Source of the DNA: Lutraria lutraria
Lineage: Eukaryota; Mollusca; Bivalvia; Venerida; Mactridae
Direction of reading: 5' to 3'
Length of the DNA stretch: 64,000 nucleotides
Assembly (NCBI GenBank): GCA_964023205.1
Contig: OZ026838.1
Span: 27,431,843-27,495,842, forward strand
The notes below the pieces were generated by a model that was given only the letters and a program-made list of their open reading frames with translations, had not been told where the DNA came from and did no database searches. A program made the translations under genes and the position numbers. Every line of letters starts with the position of its first letter. Within the stretch, counting starts at the first letter, position 1. Below, piece by piece: positions 55,201 through 63,273 of the stretch.

Positions 55201-55516
55201 TGCACGATTGTTTCGTAATAAAAAAATCTTACCTTTTTCTTCTACTCGCCTTCCCCGTGGTTTTCGTAGAGGGACGATTAGCATTTCCATTTGTACCATT
55301 GTGCATTTCTTCCGATCCATCTTTGGATCCCTTGGCCCCTTTATTGTCACTTATCCTGACACCGCCAGTACCGTTTTTGCTTGTTCCAGTCTGTTTAGGT
55401 GCTGGTTTAGGTGGATGTGCATGCCCAGGTAGATTCTGTTTTTGACTTTGGTTTGAGCCTTCCGTCGTGTTGCCGGTCTTTGACTCAGTGTCCGGTTTAG
55501 AACTTCCGGAGCCCAT
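29040..55516 (-). CDS. NACHT and WD-repeat STAND protein (NWD1/NWD2-like), 33 exons
   Basis: I rebuilt 33 exons with GT-AG borders whose phases all agree: 5382 nt, 1793 residues, close to vertebrate NWD1/NWD2 size. Start is the ATG at 55516 (MGSGSSKPD), which fits an N-myristoylation site; an upstream in-frame Met at 55540 is less likely. Order: low-complexity polar N-terminus (1-160), DUF4062-like region (about 165-310), linker (to 536), NACHT NTPase with Walker A GPSGCGKTS at 554-562 and Walker B LILILD at 640-645, helical/winged part (690-1025), WD40 repeats (about 1045-1745), acidic tail. STAND NTPases of this kind are nucleotide-driven switches that oligomerise on ligand sensing; NWD1 in vertebrates is linked to chaperone and receptor signalling and purinosomes. 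The ligand here is unknown. Introns with nothing recognisable: 31444-32267, 33686-34176, 34304-34774, 39686-40090, 40260-40832, 42839-43312, 43644-44061, 44275-44963, 45505-45984, 47410-48277, 48490-48934 and 52914-53702. A polyadenylation signal candidate lies at 28785-28790. Confidence 0.92.
32880..33110. repeat. Possible short interspersed repeats in NACHT/WD intron 27
   Basis: Intron 27 (32860-33273) holds 'taacccttaaactgctg' facing 'caagggattt', a weak inverted pair typical of short MITEs. It also holds a GC-richer stretch 'tacgcacgcaggtctggctc' near 33040 that looks dispersed rather than unique. Both are weak calls. Confidence 0.3.
35483..37298. other. Long NACHT/WD intron without recognised features
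   Basis: About 1.8 kb of AT-rich intron between exon 23 (ends 35482) and the MITE at 37299. No exon with matching phase is needed here, since exons 22 and 23 join directly. A short imperfect palindrome with 'tacatgtacatacatacatgtatgta' character lies near 36998-37025. Nothing else seen. Confidence 0.6.
37299..37481. mobile_element. MITE with TACAG(T/A)CAAACCTGTG ends, copy 1
   Basis: 183 bp with terminal inverted repeats TACAGACAAACCTGTG and its complement CACAGGTTTGACTGTA. The inside repeats 'aaaggccac' motifs. No coding. The same family occurs at 54562-54743 and, truncated, at 57047. The ends fit a TA-inserting (mariner-like) origin, but the superfamily is not certain. Confidence 0.7.
37810..38010 (+). 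mobile_element. tRNA-derived SINE, type A
   Basis: An A-box-like 'gtggtgtaggggtagagtgt' and a B box 'agttcgattcc' with tRNA spacing, then a ~100 bp unrelated tail with 'tggtcagaatccaggaagca', ending in 'attaaataaataag'. It lies in the intron between exons 21 and 22. No 3' acceptor stem, so not a functional tRNA. Confidence 0.7.
39160..39430. repeat. Dispersed repeat with GACCGACCGACCG tract
   Basis: In intron 20 (38702-39523). Contains 'gtagtttgctccaca' at about 39168 and again as 'gtagttcgctccaca' at about 39331, then a cgaccgaccg tract (39355-39385). The form is that of common marine-invertebrate dispersed repeats. No coding capacity. Confidence 0.4.
40833..42838 (-). CDS. NACHT/WD gene exons 15-18: winged/helical region
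   Basis: Exons 42686-42838, 42195-42344, 41226-41442 and 40833-40989. Motifs: KSGLTETELEDILSCDDDVL with PPIRRLPPLL, then GADGVTVMYWYHRQF and LHAALADFFSGTW, then LLDKLNATS and DDFAMAKQHF. These match the order seen after NACHT in NWD proteins and likely form the autoinhibitory winged-helix and superhelical part. Confidence 0.88.
41766..41902. mobile_element. Short TTAA-flanked MITE candidate
   Basis: TTTAACCCTTTCGCC at the left end faces GCTAAAGGGTTTAA at the right, ~130 bp apart, within intron 16 (41443-42194). TTAA-like flanks and CCCTTT termini suggest a non-autonomous piggyBac- or Kolobok-mobilised element. The ends match imperfectly. Confidence 0.45.
43313..47409 (-). CDS. NACHT/WD gene exons 8-14: linker and NACHT NTPase core
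   Basis: Exons 47281-47409, 46500-46631, 45985-46187, 45362-45504, 44964-45066, 44062-44274 and 43313-43643. Exon 10 ends CQDKCRSFIGRDELLK just ahead of the NTPase. Exon 11 has Walker A (GPSGCGKTS). Exon 12 has RFIGTSPNSSN, a NACHT signature strand. Exon 13 has Walker B (LILILDSLDML) and a sensor-like VKIIVSTLPEPE. Exon 14 has the downstream helical motif CPLPLFMKLSFDKAVMW. All motifs needed for nucleotide binding are present. Exon 13 has an unusual GTTCTT donor. Confidence 0.9.
46680..46968 (-). mobile_element. tRNA-derived SINE, type B (minus)
   Basis: On the minus strand: A box 'ttagctcagtggttagagtg', B box 'gagttcgaacccc', then a tail that matches the plus-strand copy at 52330-52625 through '...gatataactgaa'. 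Sits in intron 8 (46632-47280). Confidence 0.75.
48278..51173 (-). CDS. NACHT/WD gene exons 4-7: DUF4062-like region
   Basis: Exons 51044-51173, 50115-50317, 48935-49050 and 48278-48489. Exon 4 ends with VRIFTSSTFT, and the split codon completes Asp to give the family hallmark SSTFTD. Exon 5 carries ERNSLMENAYPEIKSFCQ and VVDMRWGIRDEA. Exon 6 has HKYGYTDFPRCIDANEYE. Exon 7 has the KWYTKDTN and WWKESD motifs. This N-terminal layout is shared with NWD and TEP1-like proteins. Exon 4 was found by phase and motif search and has a good 'cattacag' acceptor. Confidence 0.88.
49306..49866. mobile_element. Foldback hAT-like MITE with 8 bp target duplication
   Basis: 561 bp element flanked by TGTAGAAT at 49298-49305 and 49867-49874. 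Ends CACAGGTGG(T/C)TGTATCAGTG are inverted. The inverted arms run about 170 bases each side ('aagcctactatatgtctata' and its complement, 'gaacatcgcaactcgttg' and its near-complement), so the element can fold into a long hairpin. A second, inner inverted pair 'caagcgatctgattggtcgg' lies at about 49479-49498 and 49536-49557. No coding. An 8 bp duplication fits hAT (or P). Located in NACHT/WD intron 5 (49051-50114). Confidence 0.8.
50718..50965 (+). mobile_element. tRNA-derived SINE, type C, copy 1
   Basis: A box 'gtggtggagtggttaaagtc', B box 'ggtcggttcgagcaac', tail 'cttacggaggatgggagt', 'cccaggaacgatg', 'tctgcctcatatg'. Lies in intron 4 (50318-51043). A second copy is at 57915-58130. Confidence 0.7.
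51235..51420 (-). mobile_element. tRNA-derived SINE-like element (minus)
   Basis: On the minus strand: 'ggtcaagtggttagtacttt' as A box and 'ccgggttcgattccc' as B box, followed by an unrelated tail. Lies in intron 3 (51174-52794). Confidence 0.55.
51440..51715 (-). mobile_element. Second SINE-like element with a G tract (minus)
   Basis: On the minus strand: 'gtgtcaagtggtaaaggttt' and 'gtaagttcgaacccaac' resemble A and B boxes. A run of about 14 G at 51639-51652 interrupts the tRNA-like head. It follows the element at 51235-51420 directly. Confidence 0.45.
52330..52625 (+). mobile_element. tRNA-derived SINE, type B (plus)
   Basis: 'ttagctcagtggttagagcg' (A box) and 'gagttcgaaacccggg' (B box), then 'actgtccatgtgactgaag' and a tail ending 'gaaataaataaattg'. 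Same family as the minus copy at 46680-46968. Lies in intron 3. Confidence 0.75.
52795..55516 (-). CDS. NACHT/WD gene exons 1-3: N-terminal region
   Basis: Exons 55233-55516, 53703-53782 and 52795-52913. Exon 1 codes for about 94 residues rich in Gly, Ser, Asn, Lys and Thr, starting MGSGSS (Gly 2 and Ser 6 fit N-myristoylation), so membrane anchoring is plausible. Exons 2-3 add a charged stretch with basic KKEKTKVRKDEQGNK. No known fold. Intron 1 is 1450 bases and holds a SINE-like and a MITE-like element. Confidence 0.85.
54085..54320 (+). mobile_element. SINE-like element in NACHT/WD intron 1
   Basis: 'ggtcgaacggttatggtctg' and 'gccgggagttcaatcaaac' are degenerate A and B boxes. The tail with 'gaagatggctggttctaccc' resembles tails of other tRNA SINEs here in layout. 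More decayed than the others. Confidence 0.45.
54562..54743. mobile_element. MITE with TACAGTCAAACCTGTG ends, copy 2
   Basis: 182 bp, ends TACAGTCAAACCTGTG and GTTTACAGGTTTGACTGTA. Interior 'taaaggccacc' and 'gaaggccaca' repeats as in copy 1. In intron 1 of the NACHT/WD gene. Confidence 0.7.
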
Positions 55517-57046
55517 ACTTCTTATGAATATTCCGAGCACTCTAAGCCATACATACTTAACTATTACATCCTAGTACATACATCATTAATTCTGAACTAT
55601 AAATCCAGTTAGCAGAATAATTATGTACATCTATCAAAAAAGATACGCTGTAGATATTTCTCCAATATGTGAACTGTTATCTATCCTCGATATTTGCAAT
55701 CGAAGTTTCACAAATTGTTTATCCAGTTTACACGAACTTCAGATCATAATGGACACACCAAAACAAGGTTTACAAAAGTCATACAATTTCACTGTTATAC
55801 AACCTCGATTTCATGTCCGGTACGTATACAAGCATAATCCGCTCGTACGAGCGTGTGTAAAAGCTAACAGATGTATTTAAATCGATATTTTTAAATAACA
55901 CAGAATATTTATAAAATTGTAAACTAATATTTTGAGTTTACAGCAATACAAAAACGTTACACTAAGTTATAATTTATGTTCCGCACGCGTACGACTCAAT
56001 AATTACTATCTACGGTATTATTATAATCACATTATTTATTGATCACAGAAGTGTTTCTATGTTCCCACACGGATATATAATAATAATTATATAAATACAT
56101 AATCGATACATACTATAAATGTAAATCCACGTCATAGCTACCTGGAGAGGGCATTTGGAATTTAAATTATTCAACTCTTTGTTCATCGTATGGCTCACCG
56201 GTCTTATACATACACTGCTCACCATTAATAATCGCTCACCTAGATTTTCAGATATTTTATCAATATAATAAACAATAAAATATCGAAGTAGATCATTTTT
56301 GTATTCGATAACTTATTAATAAGATGTAAAATTTACAATTTTAGAAGAAGTAATCGAAGTTTACAGTAAAATAAAAATAGTGTAAAATAAAGTACAAGTA
56401 AATGATAGCCGAGCGTACAACATATACAGAATGAAATGACTGATCCTGAACCGTAGGAACCAGGGATGGGCTCGGTGCTTATATCTCCCCCTCAATAATT
56501 ACGGCTCTAATGGTAATTATAAGGTGCCGTAATTGTCCCACATCCGTTGCCAGTTAAAATCTAGAATCAGTACCCCCTCCACCCCCCAAAAATAATTAGC
56601 TTTATACGCGACTATGATGGATTAGTATAACTATGTTAATGTTTACCTTTATAAAACTAATCTCTTGATACTGGGTTGAAAATTGAATTAGTACAATACG
56701 TTCAGGGACTGTACGTATAGAATACATGTTAGTATGTTATATATATCAAGCTATTTAAAAGTTTGATACGTTTTTTCGCGGTGTGCGGTATTCAAAACAA
56801 GGCAAAATATTATGATATAACTTTATTTAAGATCGAGTTCAACTGTATTTTTGTCTGTGTTATATTTCAAGTGTCTGTGCTAGTTTTTATACATTAAATT
56901 GGAAGTCATAATTATGTTCGCTAAACTGTTTTCACGGACTTTAAAATTTAAAAAGAAAAACACCAATGAATTTTGTATACTACCAGTATAACAGCCGTTG
57001 TAGGCATTTTTTTGTTTGTGAACTCCAGCAACGTATGTTTTAAGTA

Positions 57047-57165
57047 TACAGTTAAACCTGTGCTAGCGGTCACCTCCAAGTAAAGGTCACCATGTGAATA
57101 AAGGGCATTTTTTAAAAACCGTTACTGATTATTCAAAGCAGAATGACCTCCGAATAAAAGCTATA
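57047..57165. mobile_element. MITE copy 3, truncated
   Basis: Starts TACAGTTAAACCTGTG and shares 'cagaatgacctccgaataaa' with copy 1, then loses similarity before a right terminus. Confidence 0.55.
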
Positions 57166-57399
57166 TACATGTATATAAGTATTGCTTGACCCTGTTTCAC
57201 TGAAGTCTCACATCTCTGTCAACATGAACAAACAGGTCATCACTTGGCTAACTCAAGTGTTCATCATTTTCATCGTATTTGTTTACAAATTTTAATAAGC
57301 CATACCTTATGGATACATATATTGAATAATACAATTGTCTGATAAATTCTTGTTGCATTTCATATGTTTATTCAGTTCTGCTCGAGAACTTCTACAGTC

Positions 57400-57655
57400 A
57401 GATCACCACTATTGAAAGGGCCAGCCAAGTTGGCTTATGAGACACCTATTTTATGTTTGCACAGTACCTCAAGAAACCCTTCTCCTTTGCCCGGTGCCTG
57501 GCTGAGATGAGCCTACGGTAACCATTATTTAAATAGCTGGCGGCTCACCAACCGACCATATCAGTTCTATCCCAGTCTCCACTGGGGTTCGAACCTTCGA
57601 TCTCCCACTCCAAAGGCGGGCATCCTAACCATTCAGCCTCGGTAGCGATATATAT
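57400..57655 (-). mobile_element. tRNA-derived SINE, type D (minus)
   Basis: On the minus strand: 'ggctgaatggttaggatgcc' (A box), 'gaaggttcgaaccccag' (B box), then 'cggttggtgagccgccagct', 'atggttaccgta', and 'gccaacttggctggcccttt'. Same family as 61100-61345. Confidence 0.7.
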
Positions 57656-57914
57656 GTTACATATACATCACACATCTTGTATGATAAGGTTAAGTGACAT
57701 ACACCCGGCTGTTAAGTAGGATTAAGTGGCATACCTTATCATGGTTTTCTTGATACACATAGATTCAGCCCACATATACCCAATGGAAATACACTTGCGT
57801 AAACAATTTCACCGAAGGGTTTTATAATTCTGACTACAGAAATCGTCCTCCAACAAAAGAATCCTAGTTATATTTAAGGGAGAGATTCTTTTCTTATGCT
57901 TTAATGTGATTTTT

Positions 57915-58130
57915 TTTCGCTGTCTTCAAATGATTGTAACCTCTCACTGACAGTGGGTCGTGGGTTCGAGTCCCGCTACCGATCGTGTCTCTTTATGTGA
58001 GAAAGTAGGCTGTTGCTTACGGAGGATGGGAGTACTGGTTCATCCCAGGAACGATAGTCAGGTGAACTGTCTGCCTCATATGGCTCTGACTGTTAAAAGG
58101 GTGCGTAAAACTCAAATATACAAACATACA
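57915..58130 (+). mobile_element. tRNA-derived SINE, type C, copy 2 (5' truncated)
   Basis: Starts inside the tRNA head at 'gctgtcttcaaatgattgta', has the B box 'gtgggttcgagtcccgc', and shares the tail 'cttacggaggatgggagt' with the copy at 50718. Confidence 0.7.
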
Positions 58131-58981
58131 TAGATATGGTAGAGATGTGCATACACTGGATTGAACGTTTCATATGTGCCGGAGAAGTCCTATAAACGAT
58201 TTAACTTTATTGTGTGCAGCTTTTTGCATATATACATACATATAACTTCTAAACACAACAGTACTTCCGTTTTGTCGTTTTCATGAATATAGGACCCGTT
58301 CTGGTTTATATAATCCAGAACTGATGCACGTCAAAACAGTAACATGTAATCATTCACATACTTCATATGAAAGTAGAATATTTTAATAGTTACAAAAGAA
58401 TTTATAATTGGTACAATAAGGTCACAAAATAGTGAGTATTAAATTACTATCACATATTTAACACACTTGTAACAAGTAACAGATGAAAACATAAATGTAA
58501 CAGATCTTAAAAGTGTAAACTATATGAATATACAATGTGTATTGTTATCACAGAAATATTCCTTCATGGAAAATGTTCTTCAAATATTATGTGCCATCCA
58601 AATCTGACAAATGAATAGACACCAACCGTGCAAGACATGTCAGAGTTTTCAATATCTACTTACTTTTGTTTGAGCATTCCATTCGACATTTTGAATTAAG
58701 GCAATAAATACATGTGTATAGAATTTCAAATTTCATGAAAAAAAATTAACAATCATATCACACCAACGCAATGCAGTTTAACAATGACTCATAATTGTCT
58801 AAGGTTCAAATCGTAAAAAAAGAAATTCACATCTGCATTTTGAACTTCATGTGTGTATATACATTTAAATTAAACAACCAATATCATATCGCAATATATT
58901 CGAGCAATCTGAAAATGTTCTCAAAAAATGAACACAAAATTCACAACCGACTGTCACAACCTGTACCATTTGTTTCAAGGT

Positions 58982-61900
58982 TTATAACAACTTTGACTCA
59001 CACGATGAGACATCATCGTCATTGTCGCTGTCGTTTGTACAAAATACAGATGTTTTCTCAGTTAAACCAACTTCTTCAGAAACACTCACATCACTATCTG
59101 TACCATCGTCATTTAATCCAATGACTGTATCAGGCCGATTAAGGTGATCGTCAATTTGCCATTTTCTTTTATATGCATCATTATTATCATTTAAAGGTAG
59201 TTTATATGACATATGTACACCTGGAATATCCTTATCGCTTGCAACCGAGCACATACCCTTTGGCAGTTTTTTAGATTTGCTCTTTTTATGTTTCTCTTGC
59301 GACATTGACAAGGACTGATTCGACATCCAACTTTGGCCATTGCTGATTTTAGTGTGGGGTTCATTTCTTTGTAGAGTTTGCTCTAGGCTAGTTTGTAATT
59401 GTTTACACGAATTTTTATCATAACTTATATTCCCTCGATAAACCTGTACCTCATCTTTAACACTACCGCTTGCTCCAACGCTGGAAGATGAGCTTTTAGA
59501 GTTATCTTTTATTAACACTCCACCATCTGTTCCACTATGAACTGAAGCATTAACGGTAAATGATGGCGCCCCAGATAGCTGTTTACCATAAAAATCTATA
59601 CTAGCATCGGTGGCGCTTTCACTGGAACCAGTGCCATAACCGGATGACCCACTTCCCAATAAAAACGAGAGCTGTCGCTTTCTCTCCAAAGTGTATTTTG
59701 TTCTATTAACTTCATCATAATATTTTGAAACATTATCAGCTTCAGCGCAATTCGTAACATTTCTAACTATTTCTGGTTTCATATAGGCTGAAAATAAATA
59801 AAAAACATGATAAATAACAAGGTTCCAGCCAGGACTTTTTAAGGCAAGGCATGTTGCATATTATACGAATTTCGGTCGTCCTTGGGCGGTATGGTGAATG
59901 TGCGTGTGTGAGGAGATGGAGTCCAACAACTTTACTAAAACCGAAATTCAAAGTTTATAATTACTTGTATGTGCTTCTGCAAAACTTGTTCATATTCATA
60001 CTTTGTCGGCTTAAAATAATTAAGCACATAAAACATAACGAAACGGAAGAGTTTACAATTAGATCTTAGGAGAATATATGTTGAATCACTTACCACAGAA
60101 TGCATTGTTATTGATCTACAATGAAAGAAAGACAAACAGTAATTGACCGCTTTTCTAAAATCTTACACAAAGGTCAATTTTTTAACGTTCAAATAATACA
60201 TATATCCTTTGCAAAATCATTAATTAAAACTACTATGTGCGTGCGTCAAGAAACGATGTGATACTTGTTCAATAACGATTATCAACGTTGCAATTCAATT
60301 TTACTGTTTTATATAATAGATACTTTTTCTAAAATGATTGTTTTTTTTTGTAACTTTAACAAGACAACAAAATGAGAAATGACAACTTAATCATGGAAAT
60401 TTTACAAAAACATACGAATTTGTTCTTTTACTTATTGACTACTAACAACAAACCAAATTGCTGTTTTTTATTTAATAAACTTTCGTAAATTTTACTATTT
60501 GTTGAAATCACATTAACCAGTTTAGTTTGCTCTCCGTTAGAAACAAGACTTGTTCTTACCGTTTGATCAGGAACTGGATTCGGAGCACGTAGGCACGCAC
60601 GGACTAACTGTTGTCGAACCTGTAAAGGTAAAGCAAGCGATGAAAGAAAGTATCTTCAGCATGATTCCAGAAACGGACCTTTAGTGTTTAACAGCTTCAC
60701 AGTAGTGAAGGCAACCTAATTTTAGTGTCGTTTTCTTTTGTACAATGTTCTGTTTGTTTATGAAATGATGCTCTATGAATACTGACTAATATGAACCATG
60801 TCAGTAAATGTGTGGATATGTTAGTAATTTGTAACATTACCATTGCATCTTTATATACTATTTCTAAATGTAGTTTTTGGTTGAAATCATTAGTTGAAAT
60901 GCTTTCAAAAAGTATCAAAGTGCATTTTATAAAGATAACAATTTCCCAATAGAATCACTATTAAATAAATACTTATGCTGTACTTAATTCAGTAGAACTA
61001 ATAACTAAATGAACTTACTTTTTTATCCGATACAATTCTAACGAGCAGTACCATTATACACTGAAAGGTAAAACAATACAGTCATTCCAACTACATATTT
61101 AAATGTGACTAAGTGGTTAGGTTGATCGCCTGCGGAGCGGGACATTGATGGTTCAAACCCAAGTTGAGAATGGGTGACAAATGACGCGGCCGGTTGGTGA
61201 GCCTCCAGCTAGTTAAAAATAGTTACCGTAAGCAAGTGCACCGGCAAATAAGAGAATGGATTCGGAAGGTATTGGCGCACAAAATATAGGTGACTCTTAA
61301 GCCAACTTGGCTGACCCTTTCAATAGGGGTGACGCTATAATGAACAAAACCTTTACTTTTTTATAAGTTGTTGTTCAGACAGTGTTTTGGACATATCGAT
61401 CTCGACCAATCGGTTAGAAGGAGAATAAAATAGAGAATGGTGAAAAATGATAAATGGCAATTGAAAGTACTTATATCACGTGATCCTATTTTTTTTAAAT
61501 ATTTCAATAAAAGGAAATATACTTACCAATATATTATGGAATGTAATTAACAAAACAACATGTGTTGTTTGACTTCTAACATTGAGATCTATCATAAAAA
61601 TTATCACAAGTAGATATAACACATACAACACAGAATTCTTTCCCAAGGATTTCCTGCAATAAAACGTATTATATGTTACATGTCGACCATAATAATCATT
61701 CATTGAAGTAAAAGAACAATGTTTTTTTTTTAATGCAACAGTGCATTTTTTACATTATTGACTTCATTTATTGTACATTCCTTTATGATTTGTTTATGTC
61801 ATATGCAAACAAAACATTTGTGTGGGAAAGCCTTTTTTAGTCAATGTGGCCTTTAAAGTGGTGCTGGTAGGTCGTTGTTGTTTGATGTGCTGATCTGAAA

Positions 61901-63237
61901 GCATTGTTATATATGTTTATATCACGCCTACTACAAAATACGCTTCTGTCATTGGATGATTTGACGTCACGTGGTCTCGCCCTATATGGTTTTCCACAGA
62001 CCCGTATATCCCGTATCGGGTCAGTTACTAACCCTGTAACTATTAATATAATTTAGTGCGTTTGTGTGCTTTTCTTTGTTCTGGCAAGCTGGTTATGTTA
62101 GCTGTTCATTACTGACTACAGTGCATTGTTGATTTGGCAAACAACGACCTTTTGTTGGATGTTTGTTTGTCCCTGTTGTGTTCTTTTAGTGTTGACTATG
62201 ATTTTTTGCCAGATGTTTTGTTTTATGTGAATATATCTCTGTATAAATAGTTCTGCCCTAACTAAGTTGGCTACGTAATCAAGCGTCAATGATACGTGCT
62301 GGAGAGTAACCATCGTGTTGACGGCATTTTGTGATTTGTCAGGAATTACAACTGTTATCAACTGAAGGCAAGACGCCCAAAATTGCATGTTTAAATAATA
62401 AACAGATGAATTATAAAGATACACTTCAGATGTTTTTGATATACTTACATATTTCTAACTTTATCAGAATACTGCCATTCCGCGGTCCACTTACGTAATG
62501 TATGAATACATGAGAAGAATAAAATAGAATATATCTGAAATATAAACAAGTAATCAGTTAAAGTTTTATCGCTCGTTTAATTAGTAAATAAGTCAGCCAT
62601 CGTTTTTAATCATTAATAATAACTTGATCTATATTTTGTTGTTTGTGCTTAAGGTATTAACCCATGTGCAGCCATACATTTCCATGGTAATCGATGCTTC
62701 AGCGACTTTCTATAACAATATAACAATCACCACCTTAGTATAATTGCTTTCTTTTCAGTTGTTTTCAGCGAAGCTTGGCTTCCGCAACCCCTTTCATCAA
62801 TATGTGGACAAAATGAATTTCTCTGTTCGAGTAAACAACCACAGATATACAATTTTACAAGTAACAAATTTCCATTTCATAACTTAGGTATTACGAAACC
62901 AAAACAGACGAAACATTAACTACAGACAGCTTCACTGGAGACAGAAACTGCAATTAAAACAAGACTATATGTTCAATAATCGCTCATGCCCCCTACCCGA
63001 TCACAGCTTTACTTAACCTCGTACGTGCGGACAGACGGACGGAGAGGCAATCGATTTTATACCGTTGGCATAAAAAGTACAACAGACCAAAATGTTTAAC
63101 TTCATAGTTAACATTGAATTAGTAACAAAGGAAGATGTAAGACATCAGGATAAATGAAGTCCATACTTACAAATACATGTAACCCTAGGGTAGCTATCAA
63201 AATAATGAATTCCTTTGATCCAGATTCTAACCAGTAA
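58982..63237 (-). CDS. Unrecognised multi-pass membrane protein, 3' part (5' end outside or unseen)
   Basis: Seven phase-compatible exons: 63171-63237, 62449-62534, 61527-61653, 61019-61060, 60560-60619, 60094-60115 and 58982-59787, giving at least 402 residues. Three hydrophobic segments: FIILIATLGLHVFIYSILFF across exons 1-2, VLYVLYLLVIIFMIDL, and VVLLITFHNILCIMVLLVRI. Then a basic stretch VRQQLVRACLRAPNP, a 22 nt micro-exon, and a ~268-residue tail rich in Ser, Lys and Asp ending ESKLL. The first visible exon enters in phase 2, so at least one upstream exon is missing. I do not recognise the family; the pattern of close membrane spans and a polar tail is loosely like TMEM192, without a convincing motif. 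Introns hold a SINE (61100) and otherwise nothing seen. Confidence 0.7.
61100..61345 (+). mobile_element. tRNA-derived SINE, type D (plus)
   Basis: 'gactaagtggttaggttgat' (A box) and 'gatggttcaaacccaag' (B box), then 'cggttggtgagcctccagct' and 'gccaacttggctgacccttt', matching the minus copy at 57400-57655. It lies in the intron between the exons at 61019-61060 and 61527-61653. Confidence 0.7.
62990..63080. repeat. Possible dispersed repeat remnant
   Basis: 'gtgcggacagacggacggag' followed by 'gattttataccgttggcata' resembles the end of common dispersed repeats with gacggacgg tracts. Weak, single copy in the window. Confidence 0.3.
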
Positions 63238-63273
63238 CTAAAAAAGAAAACAAATCAAAGTACTAAAAGTACT

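Larger units (their letters stand above)
55517..58981. other. Intergenic region between the NACHT/WD gene and the membrane-protein gene
   Basis: 3.5 kb between the 5' end of one - strand gene and the 3' end of the next. It must hold the promoter of the NACHT/WD gene, but I see no convincing TATA-initiator pair near 55520-55620. Mostly AT-rich sequence, plus a truncated MITE (57047), a minus SINE (57400-57655) and a plus SINE (57915-58130). The open frame at 55623-55880 has no family features. Confidence 0.6.

Noticed and set aside
55623..55880. 85-codon open frame upstream of the NACHT/WD gene
   Set aside because: No recognisable domain, no splice context, composition like surrounding non-coding DNA.
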